From: Charina bottae
Lineage: Eukaryota; Chordata; Lepidosauria; Squamata; Charinaidae
NCBI GenBank assembly: GCA_023362775.1
Contig: JALMGJ010000008.1
Span: forward strand, 39,657,501-39,721,500
Direction: 5' to 3'
Length of the DNA stretch: 64,000 nt
Under the pieces are notes generated by a model. The model had not been told where the DNA came from and searched no databases. It saw only the letters and a list, made by a program, of their open reading frames with translations. The position numbers and the translations under genes were made by a program. Positions 23,585 through 34,916 of the stretch are shown here, piece after piece; position 1 is the stretch's first letter, and each line of letters begins with the position of its first letter.

Positions 23585-24445
23585 ATTTGAATTCCATATG
23601 CAGTTTTGGATGCCACACTTGAAGAAACTGGAAGAGGAAAAAGGAAGCACAATGAGATTAATCAGGGGCTGTAAACTAAGTCATACAAGGAGAGATTTGT
23701 AAAGTGGTTAAGTCTAGATTTGAGAAAACTGTAGGAAATGCTAATAACAGAAATCCATGTGGCTTATAATTAGTTTATAGCAGAGTAGAAGCGTGCCAGT
23801 AACTTGCACAAGGCTAAAGTCAGTTCAAAAACACAAAATAAACACACTTCACACGTTAATGTAAAGTAACATAAAAATAGCTTACAGTTTATTGTAGATC
23901 ACAGTTTCATGGTAGAAACAGTCCATGCGTTCTGACCAAACCCACAGTCTTCTCAATGTGGCCTTGGTGAATGGAGGTATGAGCCACAAGGACAGTCATG
24001 GATGACCATCCTTCTCGGCTGAGATTCAAACAGAAAAGGGGAGAAGGAAAGGAAGGAGAGGAACAGGAAACCGGGATTCAAACCCCTCCCACACAAAGCA
24101 GTAAGATTAGGTTGCAGCAGAGCTGCCCCTCCTTCAAGCTTGTGTGAGATGTGTTTGGTTGAAATCTGATATCTCTAACAAAAACATGGCTGAGGGGTAT
24201 TATCATAACACTCTTCAAGTACCCAAAGGAGGTCACACAGAAAAAGGCCAAGAGCTATTCCCTGTTGTCCCTGAGTGTTGGACATTTAAGGTTGTAGAAG
24301 GCAGAGAATAGCTCTTGACCTTTCTCTGTGTGACTTCCTTCAGGTTCTAGTTGAATATAAGGAGAAACTTCCTAACAGTAAGAGCAATTTGATAGCAAGG
24401 GGTAGAATTCCCTTCCAACCCCATGATCCATTGACACTTATAAAC
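23585..24445 (+). mobile_element. Ancient L2/CR1-like LINE relic, interrupted by a solo LTR
   Basis: Segments 23585-23729 and 24186-24445 resemble the end of an old LINE reverse transcriptase ORF (CTTCAAGTACCCAAAGGAGG; AAGGAGAAACTTCCTAACAG; TAAGAGCAATTTGATAGCA). Similar relics lie at 41075-41360 (minus) and 53500-53790. Part of 24270-24340 is repeated in inverted order. Confidence 0.5.
23730..24180 (-). mobile_element. Solo LTR, about 460-bp family, copy 1
   Basis: TGTAGGAAATGC...ATCTCTAACA with a perfect 5-bp target duplication AAAAC (23725-23729 and 24181-24185). Aligns along its length with 38028-38502 and, reversed, with 59429-59890. The minus-strand orientation is inferred from AATAAA in the 59429 copy. 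Confidence 0.88.
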
Positions 24446-24965
24446 ATGAAGGCTTAAAAGGCTCTTTTAGATCAATGTCTGCACTCCTGCTCTGGTGAAG
24501 CAAGAGGATGAAGAAAGATGGATGACATAAAGCAAAAAAGGACAATTTCTGCAATGTAGAGAACAGGTAGGGATAAGAGTAAGGATCTTGGTGAAATGAT
24601 GATGGGGGTCATGCCACATAGGGTGGAGGAGTTTGTGATTTTCTTTTGAGATTTTGGTGGTGATTTTTTTTCAAGACCATTACATATTTTCAGTGTATAC
24701 TAGCACAAATAGTAGTTTTATTCTGCTTCACAGCCAGAATGGGAGAAAACAATATTGTTGATTTTCAGCAGTAAGCTTTTTCTTTGTGTGGGTGGAAAAA
24801 ACACAAAGGTCTGCATGTGGCCCTGGACACTCCTGACATTAAATTACTCTGAAAATGAAAATTGTGTGAAGGCAAAGGATCTGTGAATTGGGAAATTGAA
24901 TTTGGGGATGGGAAATGAATGAGGAATTTGAACTTGACGTTTGTTGGGCCTTGTAGATCTTATAT
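24446..24965. other. Unassigned sequence
   Basis: No repeat or exon recognised. Confidence 0.4.
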
Positions 24966-24973
24966 TCCTAGAG

Positions 24974-25148
24974 CAGCCTTCTCAACCGCATTGCCCTGGA
25001 GGAACTCTTGAAATAATGTTCAGGTCGCAGGGAACCCCTAAATAAAAATTATTATATTTACAGCTAGCATTGTGTGGTGCAGAAAGTTAAAAAATATGAT
25101 GGTCTTTTTCCCCTTGATATCTTGTGGAGCCCTGGTTGAGAAAGGCTG
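24974..25148 (+). mobile_element. hAT MITE, 'CAG(T/C)CTTTCTCAACC' family
   Basis: Target duplication TCCTAGAG (24966-24973) / TCCTAGAA (25149-25156), 7 of 8. Left CAGCCTTCTCAACC, right GGTTGAGAAAGGCTG. Confidence 0.8.
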
Positions 25149-25156
25149 TCCTAGAA

Positions 25157-25497
25157 TATGGCCTTATTGTTCTTTTAATGGACTCTCTGAATATATATTT
25201 GGGGAAGGGGAGATGTAAGAATGGTCTGGGAGCAACCATTGAAGTCTTTACTCATAGGGCAAGATAAGGTGGGAGCTTCCAATTTGATTAGATGTAGGTT
25301 GCTATCCAGCCTAAATCCCTTTCTGTTTATTTCTGGGGTCCATCACTGGGAAAACATCACTCATCTACAATTTTATTTTGAATGAAAATACTGATCTGGT
25401 ATGTATCACAGAGACTTGGCTGATCAGATAGTGGAGAGACTATCTCATTAATTCGTAGCCTCTGGTTTACTCTGTGGTATAGCAGATTTTATATTCA
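25157..25497. other. Unassigned sequence
   Basis: Nothing recognised. Confidence 0.4.
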
Positions 25498-25672
25498 AGA
25501 GAAGAGGACGACCAGCAGCAAGGTGGATGGACTCAGTTACCGTGGCGATGAGTGCACCATTGGAAGACCTGAAAGACCAGGTTAGGGTTAGATCATCATG
25601 GAGAAAATCTGTCTAGGTGGTTGCTAGGAGTTGAAAACAACTCGATGGCACATAATCAATCAATCAAAATGT
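25498..25672 (+). mobile_element. RTE LINE 3' end, third subfamily
   Basis: AGAGGACGACCAGCAGCAAG then GTGGATGGACTCAGTTACCG and GAAAACAACTCGATGGCACA are the end of an RTE ORF and its 3' terminus, distinct from both BovB subfamilies here. A related scrap lies at 36240-36360. Confidence 0.65.
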
Positions 25673-26397
25673 TCAAGGCAGCAGACAGGTGGAGTAACCA
25701 GCATCCCTAAGAATTCTATCTCATTAACCATATGTTGTCTGTTGACAACAAGCCATTGTAATAGAATGGCCTTGGAAGGTTGTTGAATAGCCAACCCACT
25801 ATTGGGGGAACAGAGAGGCAGGAGAGGTGACACAGAAGGGGATATCAAAGGAAATTACACACCCACCCACCTCAGTTGGGTTTGCAGAAACTACTGCTGG
25901 ACCAAACTGCCTTCTGCAAATGCCCTTGACCCATATCATAGGTGGTCCTTCAGACAAAGAGAGTCCAAAGGGAGGAATGAAAGAATTTGGCTTGGAGGGA
26001 AGAGGAATACATGAAGGTAACAGAGACATACATTTTTGTAGAACAAGAAATGACAGCACTCTTGCAGCTCCAAGGATTATAGCTTGAAATGAAGTACGGT
26101 TGAATACACTTGACTGATAGTCAGCATGTATCTTGATTTTGTCACCCATTATTCCCATTTTGTAGTCAATGAAAGGAGGCTAAAATCTGTTCACTTATGT
26201 AAAGAAACCCATTAGTCAGCGGCTAAACATGTCTAAACTGTGAATAGCAAGGAATTGTCAGTACCATTCTTGGAAATACACAAGGAATATCAGGCTGACG
26301 TGAATAATGATAGATGTATCATTCATATTGTTATATTTCGCCTCACTACTGTCTCAGGCTCCAGCTCATAGATCTTTGTGATGGCAGCTTACCACCA
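25673..26397. other. Unassigned sequence
   Basis: Overlapping frames of up to 119 codons exist on both strands, but no domain or splice context is recognisable. Confidence 0.4.
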
Positions 26398-26766
26398 GTT
26401 TATTTATTATTTATTATTTCAATTTATTCCCCGCCCATCTCCCCTGCAAGGGACTCTGGGCGGGTTACAACAATTGAAAGTTTAAAAACTATACAAATAA
26501 CAATATCTAAAAATGCATCCAATAATAATAATAAAATACATGAAATCCAAGATGGATTGGGAACCGTAGGATAGATCGTATTACTACAGGGCCAGCCAAC
26601 CCCAGGAGGCACTACCGCCTCTGTCGTCCCAGGCCCGGCGGCAGAGCCAGGTCTTAAGGGCCTTCCGAAAGGCCAGGAGTGAAGGGGCCAGTCTCACCTC
26701 CGGGGGCAAGATGTTCCATAAGGCGGGCACTATCGCAGAGAAGGCACGCCTCCTGGACCCCGCTAG
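26398..26766 (-). mobile_element. CR1 LINE 3' end
   Basis: On the minus strand the end of ORF2 (residues like ALWNILPPE) is followed by AGAGTCCCTTGCAGGGGAGA and an AT-rich tail. 5' truncated. Confidence 0.8.
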
Positions 26767-27206
26767 ATGGAATTCTCAAATCAGTTCTATGATTTGTCCC
26801 AGAATTTTGCCCTCTGGAATATGGTAGAACATGTGCTTTTAATACTTAAACCTAAAAATTTATCCTCCTTGGTTCCTGCGTTGCTAGAAAATTCAGACCA
26901 AGGATTGGCACTGAACTGAATCTCTTACAGAGAATGTGGTAGGCAAAAAAATTAAAGTGGATGAAATTCCTTGTGCTGTGTATACAGTATCACACTGAAC
27001 ACTCTGACTCAGTGGAAGTAGCTGAGCTTGTGTTGTTTTGTGAAGCACACATTGGACAGGAGCAGAAGTTAAAAAGCAGAATAGCAACAATATTGGATAA
27101 ATTAATTTCAACATTACCATGCTGCTGGCAATACATTTCAACATACAAGGTGAAGATGGATTCTATCTGCTTCAGAAGCAACTGCTTTATTAATGTTGAT
27201 GTTGCT

Positions 27207-27248
<42 letters not shown>

Positions 27249-28274
27249 TTATTAAATGCAAATATTGATATGCCTTCATCTTTCTAAGCTGCTGCTGATC
27301 CTACCGATCCTACTTCCTTTTACTGAGTAACTACAATTGTAATGGTACTGTGTGATGATACCACATGAATGTCTTACAGCTCACTTTTCGGGGAGAATTT
27401 TAAAAAGTGACCAGATTGCTTTGGCAATAGCAAGATGCCATATTAAATATAAGAGTGGCAACTGCTTTAAAATTAAATATATAACAAGTACATTCAATTA
27501 AGGGTTTCTCCCAATACTCCAGAAGCATTTGGAGCAGGGTGAATGGGACGGTAATGCCCTAAATTTTATCACTGCATTAATTTTAACCTGTCAACATTTT
27601 TATTTTGTATTTGCAGAATCTAGGATTTTCCTTCTTTCTCCCTCAATTTCCTATTGTCATGTTCTGAACAATTAAAACTGGTGGATACCCCCAAGGCTGG
27701 CCAGAACTTGATATATTACTAGAATTAATTGTCAAATAGAAATGGCCACAATTTCTTTTCCTTAGGTTTTCATGCTTGCAACATAGTTTGCTATGACTTA
27801 CAAATATGAACATAGAAAATACTTTGCTGCATCACACCAAAAAGCCATCTGGTTCAATCTTTTTTCTTTATTGGGGACTATTTAGTTTAGGTTTGCGATT
27901 ACAAAAAAGAGAAATAATTATATAATGTTCCAAATGGATCGAAAGTGGTCCGTAGTGGTCAATGGTGCAGAATCATTCGGCAGGATTCCCCACAGAGACC
28001 CTGTCCCAAGTTGTTCTCTTAATGCTTCCAGCATTACAGATAACATCACATCGAGGATTTTATACTGGCAGCTGGATGTTATCAACATCTTGAAATCTAA
28101 TGTTGGGAAGGCATAACTAAAAAGCATAACTTAAAAAGCAAAAATGTAAAAGGATTATACTGAGAGATTGAAAAAGTGATATTATTTCAGTTGTCAAGGA
28201 ATGGTTGTCAGAAATGTGTGATTTATCTATTTTGGGAAAGGCAATATTTTCTACTAATGAAAGGATGCAGCAAG
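26767..28274. other. Unassigned sequence with one microsatellite
   Basis: Apart from (ATC)n at 27207-27248 no repeat is recognised. The segment 27900-28120 is open on both strands (63-69 codons) but shows no motif. Confidence 0.4.
27207..27248. repeat. (ATC)n microsatellite
   Basis: About 14 units. It creates artificial poly-Ile and poly-Met frames on the two strands. Confidence 0.95.
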
Positions 28275-28358
28275 AGTCCCCTTCGGGGAAGATGGGGCGG
28301 TGATAGAAATCGAAAGAATAAAAATAAATAAATAAATAAATAAATAATAAATAAATAA
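28275..28358 (+). mobile_element. CR1-like 3' terminus with (AAAT)n tail
   Basis: AGAGTCCCCTTCGGGGAAGA and TGGGGCGGTGATAGAAATC form the CR1 3' hairpin, followed by AAAT repeats. Confidence 0.7.
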
Positions 28359-28435
28359 GTGTTAATTATGGCAGAAATTTTGTGAAAACTTACAATAATA
28401 TTTCTTTTGTTCATATTATACTAGTGAATTTATTA

Positions 28436-28848
28436 GTAAACTTTCCAGACTTTTCATGTTGGTGACACACTTTTTAGACATGCATCATTTTGCGACACAG
28501 TAATTCAGTTTTACTAGCAAACCGGAGGTTAAACTAACTAACCTATAAGAGATATGGACACATACATAAATTGTAATAGTGAAATGTATAGGGACACAAC
28601 ATATCTCATGAAAACTGAGTTACCCTTTACAGCAGGGCAAGGCTTGGACAGAGCTCCCCTCTTACAGCAAGGCACAAGGCAGGCACTAGGACCTGCGCGG
28701 AATCCTGGCAGGGCTCGGAGGCAGCAGCAGCGAGGTGCTTGAGGCTCTGAGCGTCCGACTCAGAGGTTTCTCATTACATTCGTGTGACACACCTACACAC
28801 TGCAGCCGACACACTAGCATGTCATGACACACAGTTTGGAAAGCTCTG
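28436..28848 (+). mobile_element. hAT MITE, TTTCCAAACT family, with an internal insertion
   Basis: CTTTCCAGACTTTTCATGTT at the left and CACAGTTTGGAAAGCTCTG at the right match the 15934 copy. A 124-bp foreign segment lies at 28500-28623. The left end is degenerate and no target duplication is clear. Confidence 0.7.
28500..28623. mobile_element. Candidate small MITE nested in the hAT
   Basis: Begins GTAATTCAGTTTT and ends AAAACTGAGTTAC, inverted repeats with one mismatch, exactly where sister copies are continuous. The superfamily cannot be assigned. Confidence 0.45.
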
Positions 28849-28939
28849 AACTAAAGAAATACAAATTTTAAAATGGAAAAAAATAAAAAGCATAAATAAA
28901 AACATTCTGTTCAAGGCACTGTGGGAGGAGAGCCGTCTT

Positions 28940-29066
28940 AGCCTGCATTGGCAAAAAATCAGAAGGAATCTGGTAGCACCCTTTCAGACTAAAAAATTTT
29001 ATTAAAAGACATACATTTTTTGTGATTTGCAACTGAATTCCATCAGATGTAGAGAGTAGCTACACT
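28940..29066 (-). repeat. Old interspersed repeat fragment
   Basis: AGGAATCTGGTAGCACCCTT through TTTATTAAAAGACATACA to TTCCATCAGATGTAG resembles a widespread reptilian retroelement 3' region read on the minus strand. I cannot name the family. Confidence 0.35.
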
Positions 29067-29080
29067 GATGTAGGATGTAA

Positions 29081-29298
29081 AAAAAAGGTAAAGGTTCCCC
29101 CCGCACATTTGTGCAGTCGTGTCTGACTCTAGGGACCGGTGCTCATCTCCGTTTGTTAGCCGAAGAGCCAGCGTTGTCCGAAGATGCTTCTGCAGTCATG
29201 TGGCCGGCATGACAAGCACAGAACGCTGTTACCTTCCCACCGAAGTGGTACCTATTCATCTACTTGCATTTGCATGCTTTCGAATTGCTAGGTTGGCA
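29081..29298 (-). mobile_element. tRNA SINE with ACCTTTACC tail, 5' truncated
   Basis: Perfect 13-bp target duplication ATGTAGGATGTAA (29068-29080 and 29299-29311). The tail and body match the copy at 57701-58034; the tRNA-like head is missing. Confidence 0.9.
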
Positions 29299-29340
29299 AT
29301 GTAGGATGTAAGGATGTAGGATGTAAGCTTATGGCTAAAC

Positions 29341-29732
29341 CAGAGCTTTCCAAACTGTGTGTCGCGACACAAAAGTGTGTCGCCATACACAGCGTGGTGT
29401 GTTGCCACACCACCCGGAAGCGGCGGCACGTGCGTGCACGGTGGCAGCGACAGCCGCTGCCGTCACCGCTGTGCACGTGCGCGCCGCCGCACGCCCCCCG
29501 TGCCGCCGCACGCCCCCCTGCACTGCCGCTGTGTGCGCGTGCCGCCGCACACCCCCCCGCTCCACCGCATGCCCCCCCGCGCCGCCGCCGCACGCTCTCC
29601 TGTGTCGCCGCCGTACGTGCACGCGCCGCCGCATGCCCTCCTGTGTCGCCGCTGTGTGCGCGCACCCCACGCTGTCACCGTGCCGCCGCCGCCGCTGGCG
29701 TGTCACCAGCGGCGGCACTTTGGAAAGCCCTG
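29341..29732 (+). mobile_element. hAT MITE, TTTCCAAACT family, GC-rich copy
   Basis: Target duplication GGCTAAAC (29333-29340) / GGCTAAAT (29733-29740). The interior is strongly CpG-rich, built of imperfect CCGCCGCACGC and CCCCC units. Overlapping frames of up to 145 codons on both strands are composition artefacts. Confidence 0.85.
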
Positions 29733-29740
29733 GGCTAAAT

Positions 29741-30417
29741 GGATGTATTTGCAACTATCTGGCCCCACACACTGCACCTAACATTTACAGATAGGAATGT
29801 TTATGATAGTCAAATAATGGTAGGAGGAAAAATCTAAGAAGATGTATATTAACATTATGTAAAAAAGCCAATTTAATTATATGTCTAGAAGCAAGCAAAA
29901 ATGTTTTGGGATTGAAATGTTCTGACCCTCAAAACATTGGAATGGCCATTCTGAGATAGGAAAGACATCTTTCGGAGTTGGCATATTTGACCGGACCATA
30001 TTATGGCTTAGTGCAGACCTACGGCCCAGGGACCAATGGTGGTTCCTGAAGGTAGGGTAGGTCATCCTTTGTGCAGTTGCCAAAATTAAAATATCTATTT
30101 TTAAAATGGCAAAATGTTCTGAGATCGGCAAATCTTGCGGGATCTTGGCATTTTCCCCTGAAATCTCACAAGATTCTGCATGGGAATACCTGGAGATTTG
30201 GCAATCTCATGAGATTTTGGCTGCTAAAAAATATTTAATGTTGGGTTCCCACAGAAGCCATCTGAGGTGGGAAATCAACATGTGCCATGCTCTCGGCAGA
30301 TGCCACATTGCTGTGGTTCTCAAAAGGTCTTAAAGATAGTATTTTGCTATGCAATAGGAAGAAGCTGAAAATTGCCGTTTTAGCAAAAAACACTACATGG
30401 CTATCTTTTCCATGTGG
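29741..30417. other. Unassigned sequence
   Basis: Contains repeated GAGATTTTGGC-like and TGGCAAAATG motifs (30060-30230), perhaps an old MITE. Not identified. Confidence 0.35.
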
Positions 30418-32085
30418 TAAATTTATTTATTTATTTAATTTATATAAACGCCCATCTCCCTCAACGGGGAACTCTGGGTGGTTTAAAATAAAATAGATTA
30501 ATTAAAATATAAAATATACAATAAAAAACCAGCAATTTATACACTTAATATAATACATAATTATAAAATCCAAGTGGGAAATGATGTTAAAAGAAGGGTG
30601 TTTTAAAATTAAGGGATTAACCATCTCCATGAGGAGCTGTCGTTTCCTCCTTCCCATGCCAGGCGGCAGAACCAGGTCTTCAGTTCTTTCCTAAAGGTCG
30701 GGAGGGAGGGGATCTGTCTCAACTCTGGGGGCAAGATGTTCCATAGAGTGGGTGCCGCTACAGAGAAGGCCCATCTCCTAGTCCCCATCAGATGGCATTC
30801 TCTAATTGATGGGGCTCGTAGCAGGCCCTCTCTGAATGATCGGGTGGGGCGGGTCGATAATGCGGGGGTAAGACGGTCCCTCAGGTATTCTGGTCCCATG
30901 CCATGTAGGGCTTTAAAGGTGATAACCAACACCTTGAATTGTACCCGGAAGCAAACCGGCACCCAATGCAGCTCGCGGAGCAAAGGTGTTACGTGTGCAG
31001 ATCTTGGCGCACCCAAAATTGCTCGCGTGGCCGCATTCTGCACCAGCTGTAGCTTCCGGATAGCCTTCAAGGGTAGCCCCATGTAGAGTGCATTGCAATA
31101 GTCTACATGGGAGATGACGAGAGCATGAGTGACTGTTCGGAGGGCATCGCGATCCAGGAATGGGCGTAACTGGCGCACCAGCCGAAGCTGTGCAAAGGCC
31201 CTACTAGCCATGACTGCCACCTGCTCTTCAAGCAGGAGTCGTGAGTCTAGAAGGACCCCCAGGTTCCGCACCGGTTCTGAATGGGGTAGTGCTACCCCAT
31301 CAAGAACCAAAGATGATAATTTCCCAGAAGACGCTAGGCCATCAATCCATAGCCACTCGGTCTTGCTAGGGTTCAATTGAAGCCTGTTGTTCCCCATCCA
31401 GGCCCTCACAGCCCCCAGGCACTGGGACAGGGTGGTCACTGCATCACTTACTTCACCAGGGATGGAGATATACAATTGAGTATCATCAGCATACTGATGA
31501 TACCTCATCCCATGGTGTCAGATGACCTTGCCCAGCGGTTTCATGTAGATGTTGAATAGGAGAGGAGAGAGAACCGAACCCTGCGGCACCCCACACAGGA
31601 GTGGTCGCGGGCCGGATCTCTCCTCCTCTACCACCACCGACTGGGAACGGCCCTGGAGGAAGAAGGTGAACCAGCGCAAAACTACGCCACCCACCCCCAA
31701 CTCCTTTGTTGTTGTTCCAAAAGGATACCATGGTCGATGGTATCGAAAGCCGCTGAGAAATCCAAGAGAGCCAGGATGGATGCACTACCTCCATCCCGCT
31801 CCGGCCAAAGGTCATCCGTAAGCGCGACCAATGCAGTCTCCATCCCATATCCCGGCCTGAAACCTGACTGGAAAGGGTCTAGATAATCCGCTTCATCCAG
31901 GGTCCTCTGAAGCTGCAACGCCACCACCTTCTCAACCACCTTTCCCAAAAAGGGAAGGTGGGAGACTGGACGAAAATTGTCCAGAATGGTAGGGTCCAGG
32001 GATGGCTTCTTGAGGAGGGGGAGCACCAACGCCTCCTTGAGGGCCGTTGGGAACACTCCCTCCGACAAGGATGTATTAAAGCTGA
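30418..32085 (-). mobile_element. CR1 LINE, 5' truncated, with broken reverse transcriptase ORF
   Basis: About 1.67 kb on the minus strand. In order: PLLKKPSLDP and NFRPVS; LDFSAAFDTIDHGIL; GVPQGSVLSPLLF; HQYADDTQLY (YADD at about 31493-31482); LNPSKTEWLW; then the C-terminal RALHGMGPEYL and LWNILPPE stretch ending near 30609, a 3'UTR and a TAAAT-rich tail. The catalytic YADD is intact. A frameshift near 31705-31716, in a TTG run, and a TGA between GKVI and HHGMRYH break the frame. The endonuclease and N-terminal part are missing. It cannot encode a functional enzyme. Confidence 0.92.
30609..31508 (-). pseudogene. CR1 ORF2 C-terminal open frame (299 codons)
   Basis: The longest uninterrupted frame in the window. 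It starts within the CR1 palm domain, includes YADD, and extends through the thumb and C-terminal region. The ATG is an internal methionine, not a true start; the upstream part is separated by a stop codon. It is retrotransposon protein, not a host gene. Confidence 0.9.
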
Positions 32086-32089
32086 TTGT

Positions 32090-32150
32090 TTGATTGACTG
32101 ACTGATTAAGTGCCATCAAGTTGGTGTCGACTCTTAGCAATATGTAGCAA
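32090..32150 (-). mobile_element. RTE-like 3' terminus scrap
   Basis: GTGCCATCAAGTTGGTGTCG and ACTCTTAGCAATATG resemble the 3' end of the third RTE subfamily on the minus strand, directly next to the truncated CR1. Confidence 0.45.
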
Positions 32151-33399
32151 TACACTGTATATTCATTCAAGATGGAGATATGATATTTTTCATTGTATCT
32201 TATGATGTTACGGCCATCCCATAAATATCATCCTGTTCCTGCTACCATATGCCTTTGTGAATTAATGTAAACATTTCTGTTTTCAAAGGCAGTACAATAT
32301 GTGCTCATTATTGCTTTGTTGTCATATTTTTAACTGCTTTGTCTATACTTGCTTGTTTCTGTTTGCAACTGATCTTAGGTCTTTTCAAACAACAAAGAGC
32401 AAAATGTATTTGGTTTTTAAATTTATGCATGTCACTCTGGTTCAGCTTCAGACATTTTGGAATTCCTAAACTAGTACTGTAAGCTGATGGCCAGGCTTCT
32501 AAAGGTCCCAATGTACATGTATGATTGACTTTACACTTTTCTGCTATATATACAGTAGGTAGAATTGACACAGTACATGTTATAGGAACCTTTCTAGGAG
32601 GAAGCTGTCTATGTGCAGTGAAGCTTTACAATTTAGCGACTCACCAGCGGAGCTAAATGCAATAACCACCATCATGCATTTAAGTATCATGAATATGTCA
32701 GGATGATGAATTCACTGGAGCAATATCACAGCCATGGTAGGAAGAGCAAGTGACTATATCTCAATCCATCATTAACAATGCAATCTCAGAAACCCAGATG
32801 GACGGCTTCAGGGGGCTGCAGATCTGGGGAGGCAAACGAGAGAGCTTGCAGATAATTGCTGGTAATACTGTCTTGATTTAGATGTGATTGCCTTGAGGGC
32901 AAGAAACTGGAGGTTTAGGAGGCAAAGATCTTGGTAATAGTTTTAACCTGCAGGTTAAAGATGGCTAGCAATATCCCTGAAAAATGCTGGGGGCACTGGA
33001 TGAAGACATTACATTAAAAGTAGCATGGGGGGGGGTGCCCTTCATTGATGTACCATTGTTTTCTCTATTCTGTAGAAATGTTAGCACTGCAGATACAGGT
33101 TGAAGTTAACTTCCTTTCCTAGCTAATCAAAAGCATGCAATGGCAAATTGGCTTATGGTATAATAAAGAAACAAAACAACTTGTGAATTATTATTCCACT
33201 GATGGAGAGTAGAGATAAAGGGTTGATTCAGAAAATACTATTTCATACATACAGGCTCTGTGCAGCTTCCTTAGAATTATGGATTTTCTTCCAGTGAAAA
33301 TCAGTCAAAGTAATCAATTCATGTTTAGCAGGTTAATACAAATTGTGTGCATGCATACAGTATGTATATGTCTCTCTGGGTATGTGTGTCTATGTATGT
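32151..33399. other. Unassigned, repeat-poor sequence
   Basis: No repeat family or exon recognised. Confidence 0.4.
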
Positions 33400-33436
33400 A
33401 CACACACACACACACACAGAGAGAGAGACACACACA
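33400..33436. repeat. Compound (AC)n-(AG)n microsatellite
   Basis: CACACA run followed by GAGAGA and CACACA again. Confidence 0.9.
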
Positions 33437-33440
33437 AATT

Positions 33441-33660
33441 TGGTGCTTTGGAGTCATTGTTGACTCCTGGCGACTGCCTGGATAACTCCCTGCAGTTTTC
33501 TTGGCAAGATTTCAGAAGTGGGTTGCCATTGCCTCCTTCCTAGGGCTGAGAGAGTGACTGGCCCAAGGTCATCCATCTGGCTTTGTGCCTAAGGCGGGAG
33601 TAGAACTCAGTCTCCCGGTTTCTAACTTGATGCCTTAACCACTACACCAAATTGGTTCTC
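33441..33660 (-). mobile_element. Sauria-type tRNA SINE
   Basis: On the minus strand: GAGAACCAATTTGGTGTAGT (A-box region), TAGAAACCGGGAGACTGAG, GGCAATGGCAACCCACTTCT and CAAGAAAACTGCAGGGAG in the same order as the copies at 37920 and 63128. Confidence 0.8.
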
Positions 33661-33853
33661 AAAAAGAGTGACTTGTGACTTGAAGGCACACACACACACA
33701 AAACAAAGAAAAGCCTGCATTAATATTACAAAATAAACCCAGGCATTAGGACTCTAGGTTTGTCTTAGTAATGTGTAGTTCTGCCACTGGAGTGAAAATT
33801 GTGGTAACATAATGGCTTTTAGCTTTAAAAAAAAAGGTTTTAAAAAAATAATA

Positions 33854-34190
33854 GGGGCGTGGTGGCTCAGCGGGTAAGACGCCAGGCTTGTCGATCGGAA
33901 GATCGCAAGTTCGGATGTTCGAATCCCTAGCCCCGCGTGACGGAGTGAGCTCCCGCACTCGCCCCAGCTCTTGCCAACCTAGCAATTCGAAAGCATGCAA
34001 ATGCAAGTAGATTAATAGGTACCACTTCGGTGGGATGGTAACAGCGTTCCGCGTGCGTCATGCCAGCCACATGACCGTGGAAGCGTCTTCGGACAACGCT
34101 GGCTCTTCGGCTAACAAACGGAGATGAGCACCGGCCCCTAGAGTCGGACACAACTACACAAATGTGCAGGGGGAACCTTTACCTTACCTT
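33854..34190 (+). mobile_element. tRNA SINE with ACCTTTACC-type tail, full length
   Basis: GGGGCGTGGTGGCTCAGCGG is the tRNA-like A-box region, and a B-box-like GTTCGAATCCC follows. The body runs to AGAGTCGGACACAACTACAC and the tail. Short frames inside it on the minus strand are SINE-derived, not genes. Confidence 0.9.
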
Positions 34191-34205
34191 TCTGGAAGTC
34201 CAGTG

Positions 34206-34242
34206 CATGTATGTGTGTGTATGTATGTATGTGTATGTGTAT

Positions 34243-34320
<78 letters not shown>
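34206..34320. repeat. Compound (GTAT)n-(GT)n-(AT)n microsatellite
   Basis: About 115 bp of ATGTGTGT, GT and AT tracts in succession, starting next to a SINE tail. Confidence 0.95.
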
Positions 34321-34321
<1 letters not shown>

Positions 34322-34694
34322 CAGTTTTTAAAAATAATATCTTATATAGTTTGCCTTGATCTTGAGAATGAACTGAATTTTGCTGTTTTTAATAGTATTC
34401 TGTGTTTCCTCTAATAAGGGATTATAGTTTCCAAAATGTGGCAGTAATAAATACTTTCACTAGGATGATAACCTAATAATTTCCCCCTTTTTACATATGT
34501 TGTTGGAAAGACAAAAAAAAATGTTACAGAAAACTGAGATATTAGTCACATATAATGGTTTCAAGTAATGTAAAAAAAATAGGCTGCTTTATCAGCAAGA
34601 TGAATGCATTGTTATGATGGTATCTTATTACAGCTTGTCTTTTGAAAAAGAACATTTTTTGCCATTTGTAGAGGACTTGTTAAATGTTATATGT
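34321..34694. other. Unassigned AT-rich sequence
   Basis: Nothing recognised. Confidence 0.4.
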
Positions 34695-34890
34695 TGCCTA
34701 TTATTTATTTGTTTATTAAATCAAATTTATATAGCTGCCCATCTTATGGATATGACTCTGGACAGCATACAATTAAAACAAAACCATTAAACAAGAGCCT
34801 TAAAAAATTGTGAAAAGCAATTAAAAATAAATACAGTATAAACAAAATCACGGGAGTATTTTCAAGATCTCACATACAATATAGCCATTT
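34695..34890 (-). mobile_element. CR1-like LINE 3' end, diverged
   Basis: TTATTTATTTGTTTATTAAA, then GCTGCCCATCTTATGGATA and GACTCTGGACAGCATACAAT, is the CR1 3'UTR read on the minus strand. Confidence 0.6.
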
Positions 34891-34916
34891 TGGGGGGGCC
34901 CTATAATAATAAAAGG

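Noticed and set aside
26961..27287. Poly-isoleucine or poly-methionine protein
   Set aside because: Produced by the (ATC)n microsatellite.
29288..29794. Arg/Ala/His-rich frames of 125-145 codons
   Set aside because: Translations of the CCGCC-rich hAT interior in all frames; no codon preference or domain.
30609..32170. Host reverse transcriptase or a live CR1
   Set aside because: Frameshift and stop break the palm domain, the endonuclease is missing and the element is 5' truncated.
33854..33930. Functional tRNA gene (A and B box present)
   Set aside because: The tRNA-like head is continuous with a SINE body and tail, and recurs in several copies with target duplications.
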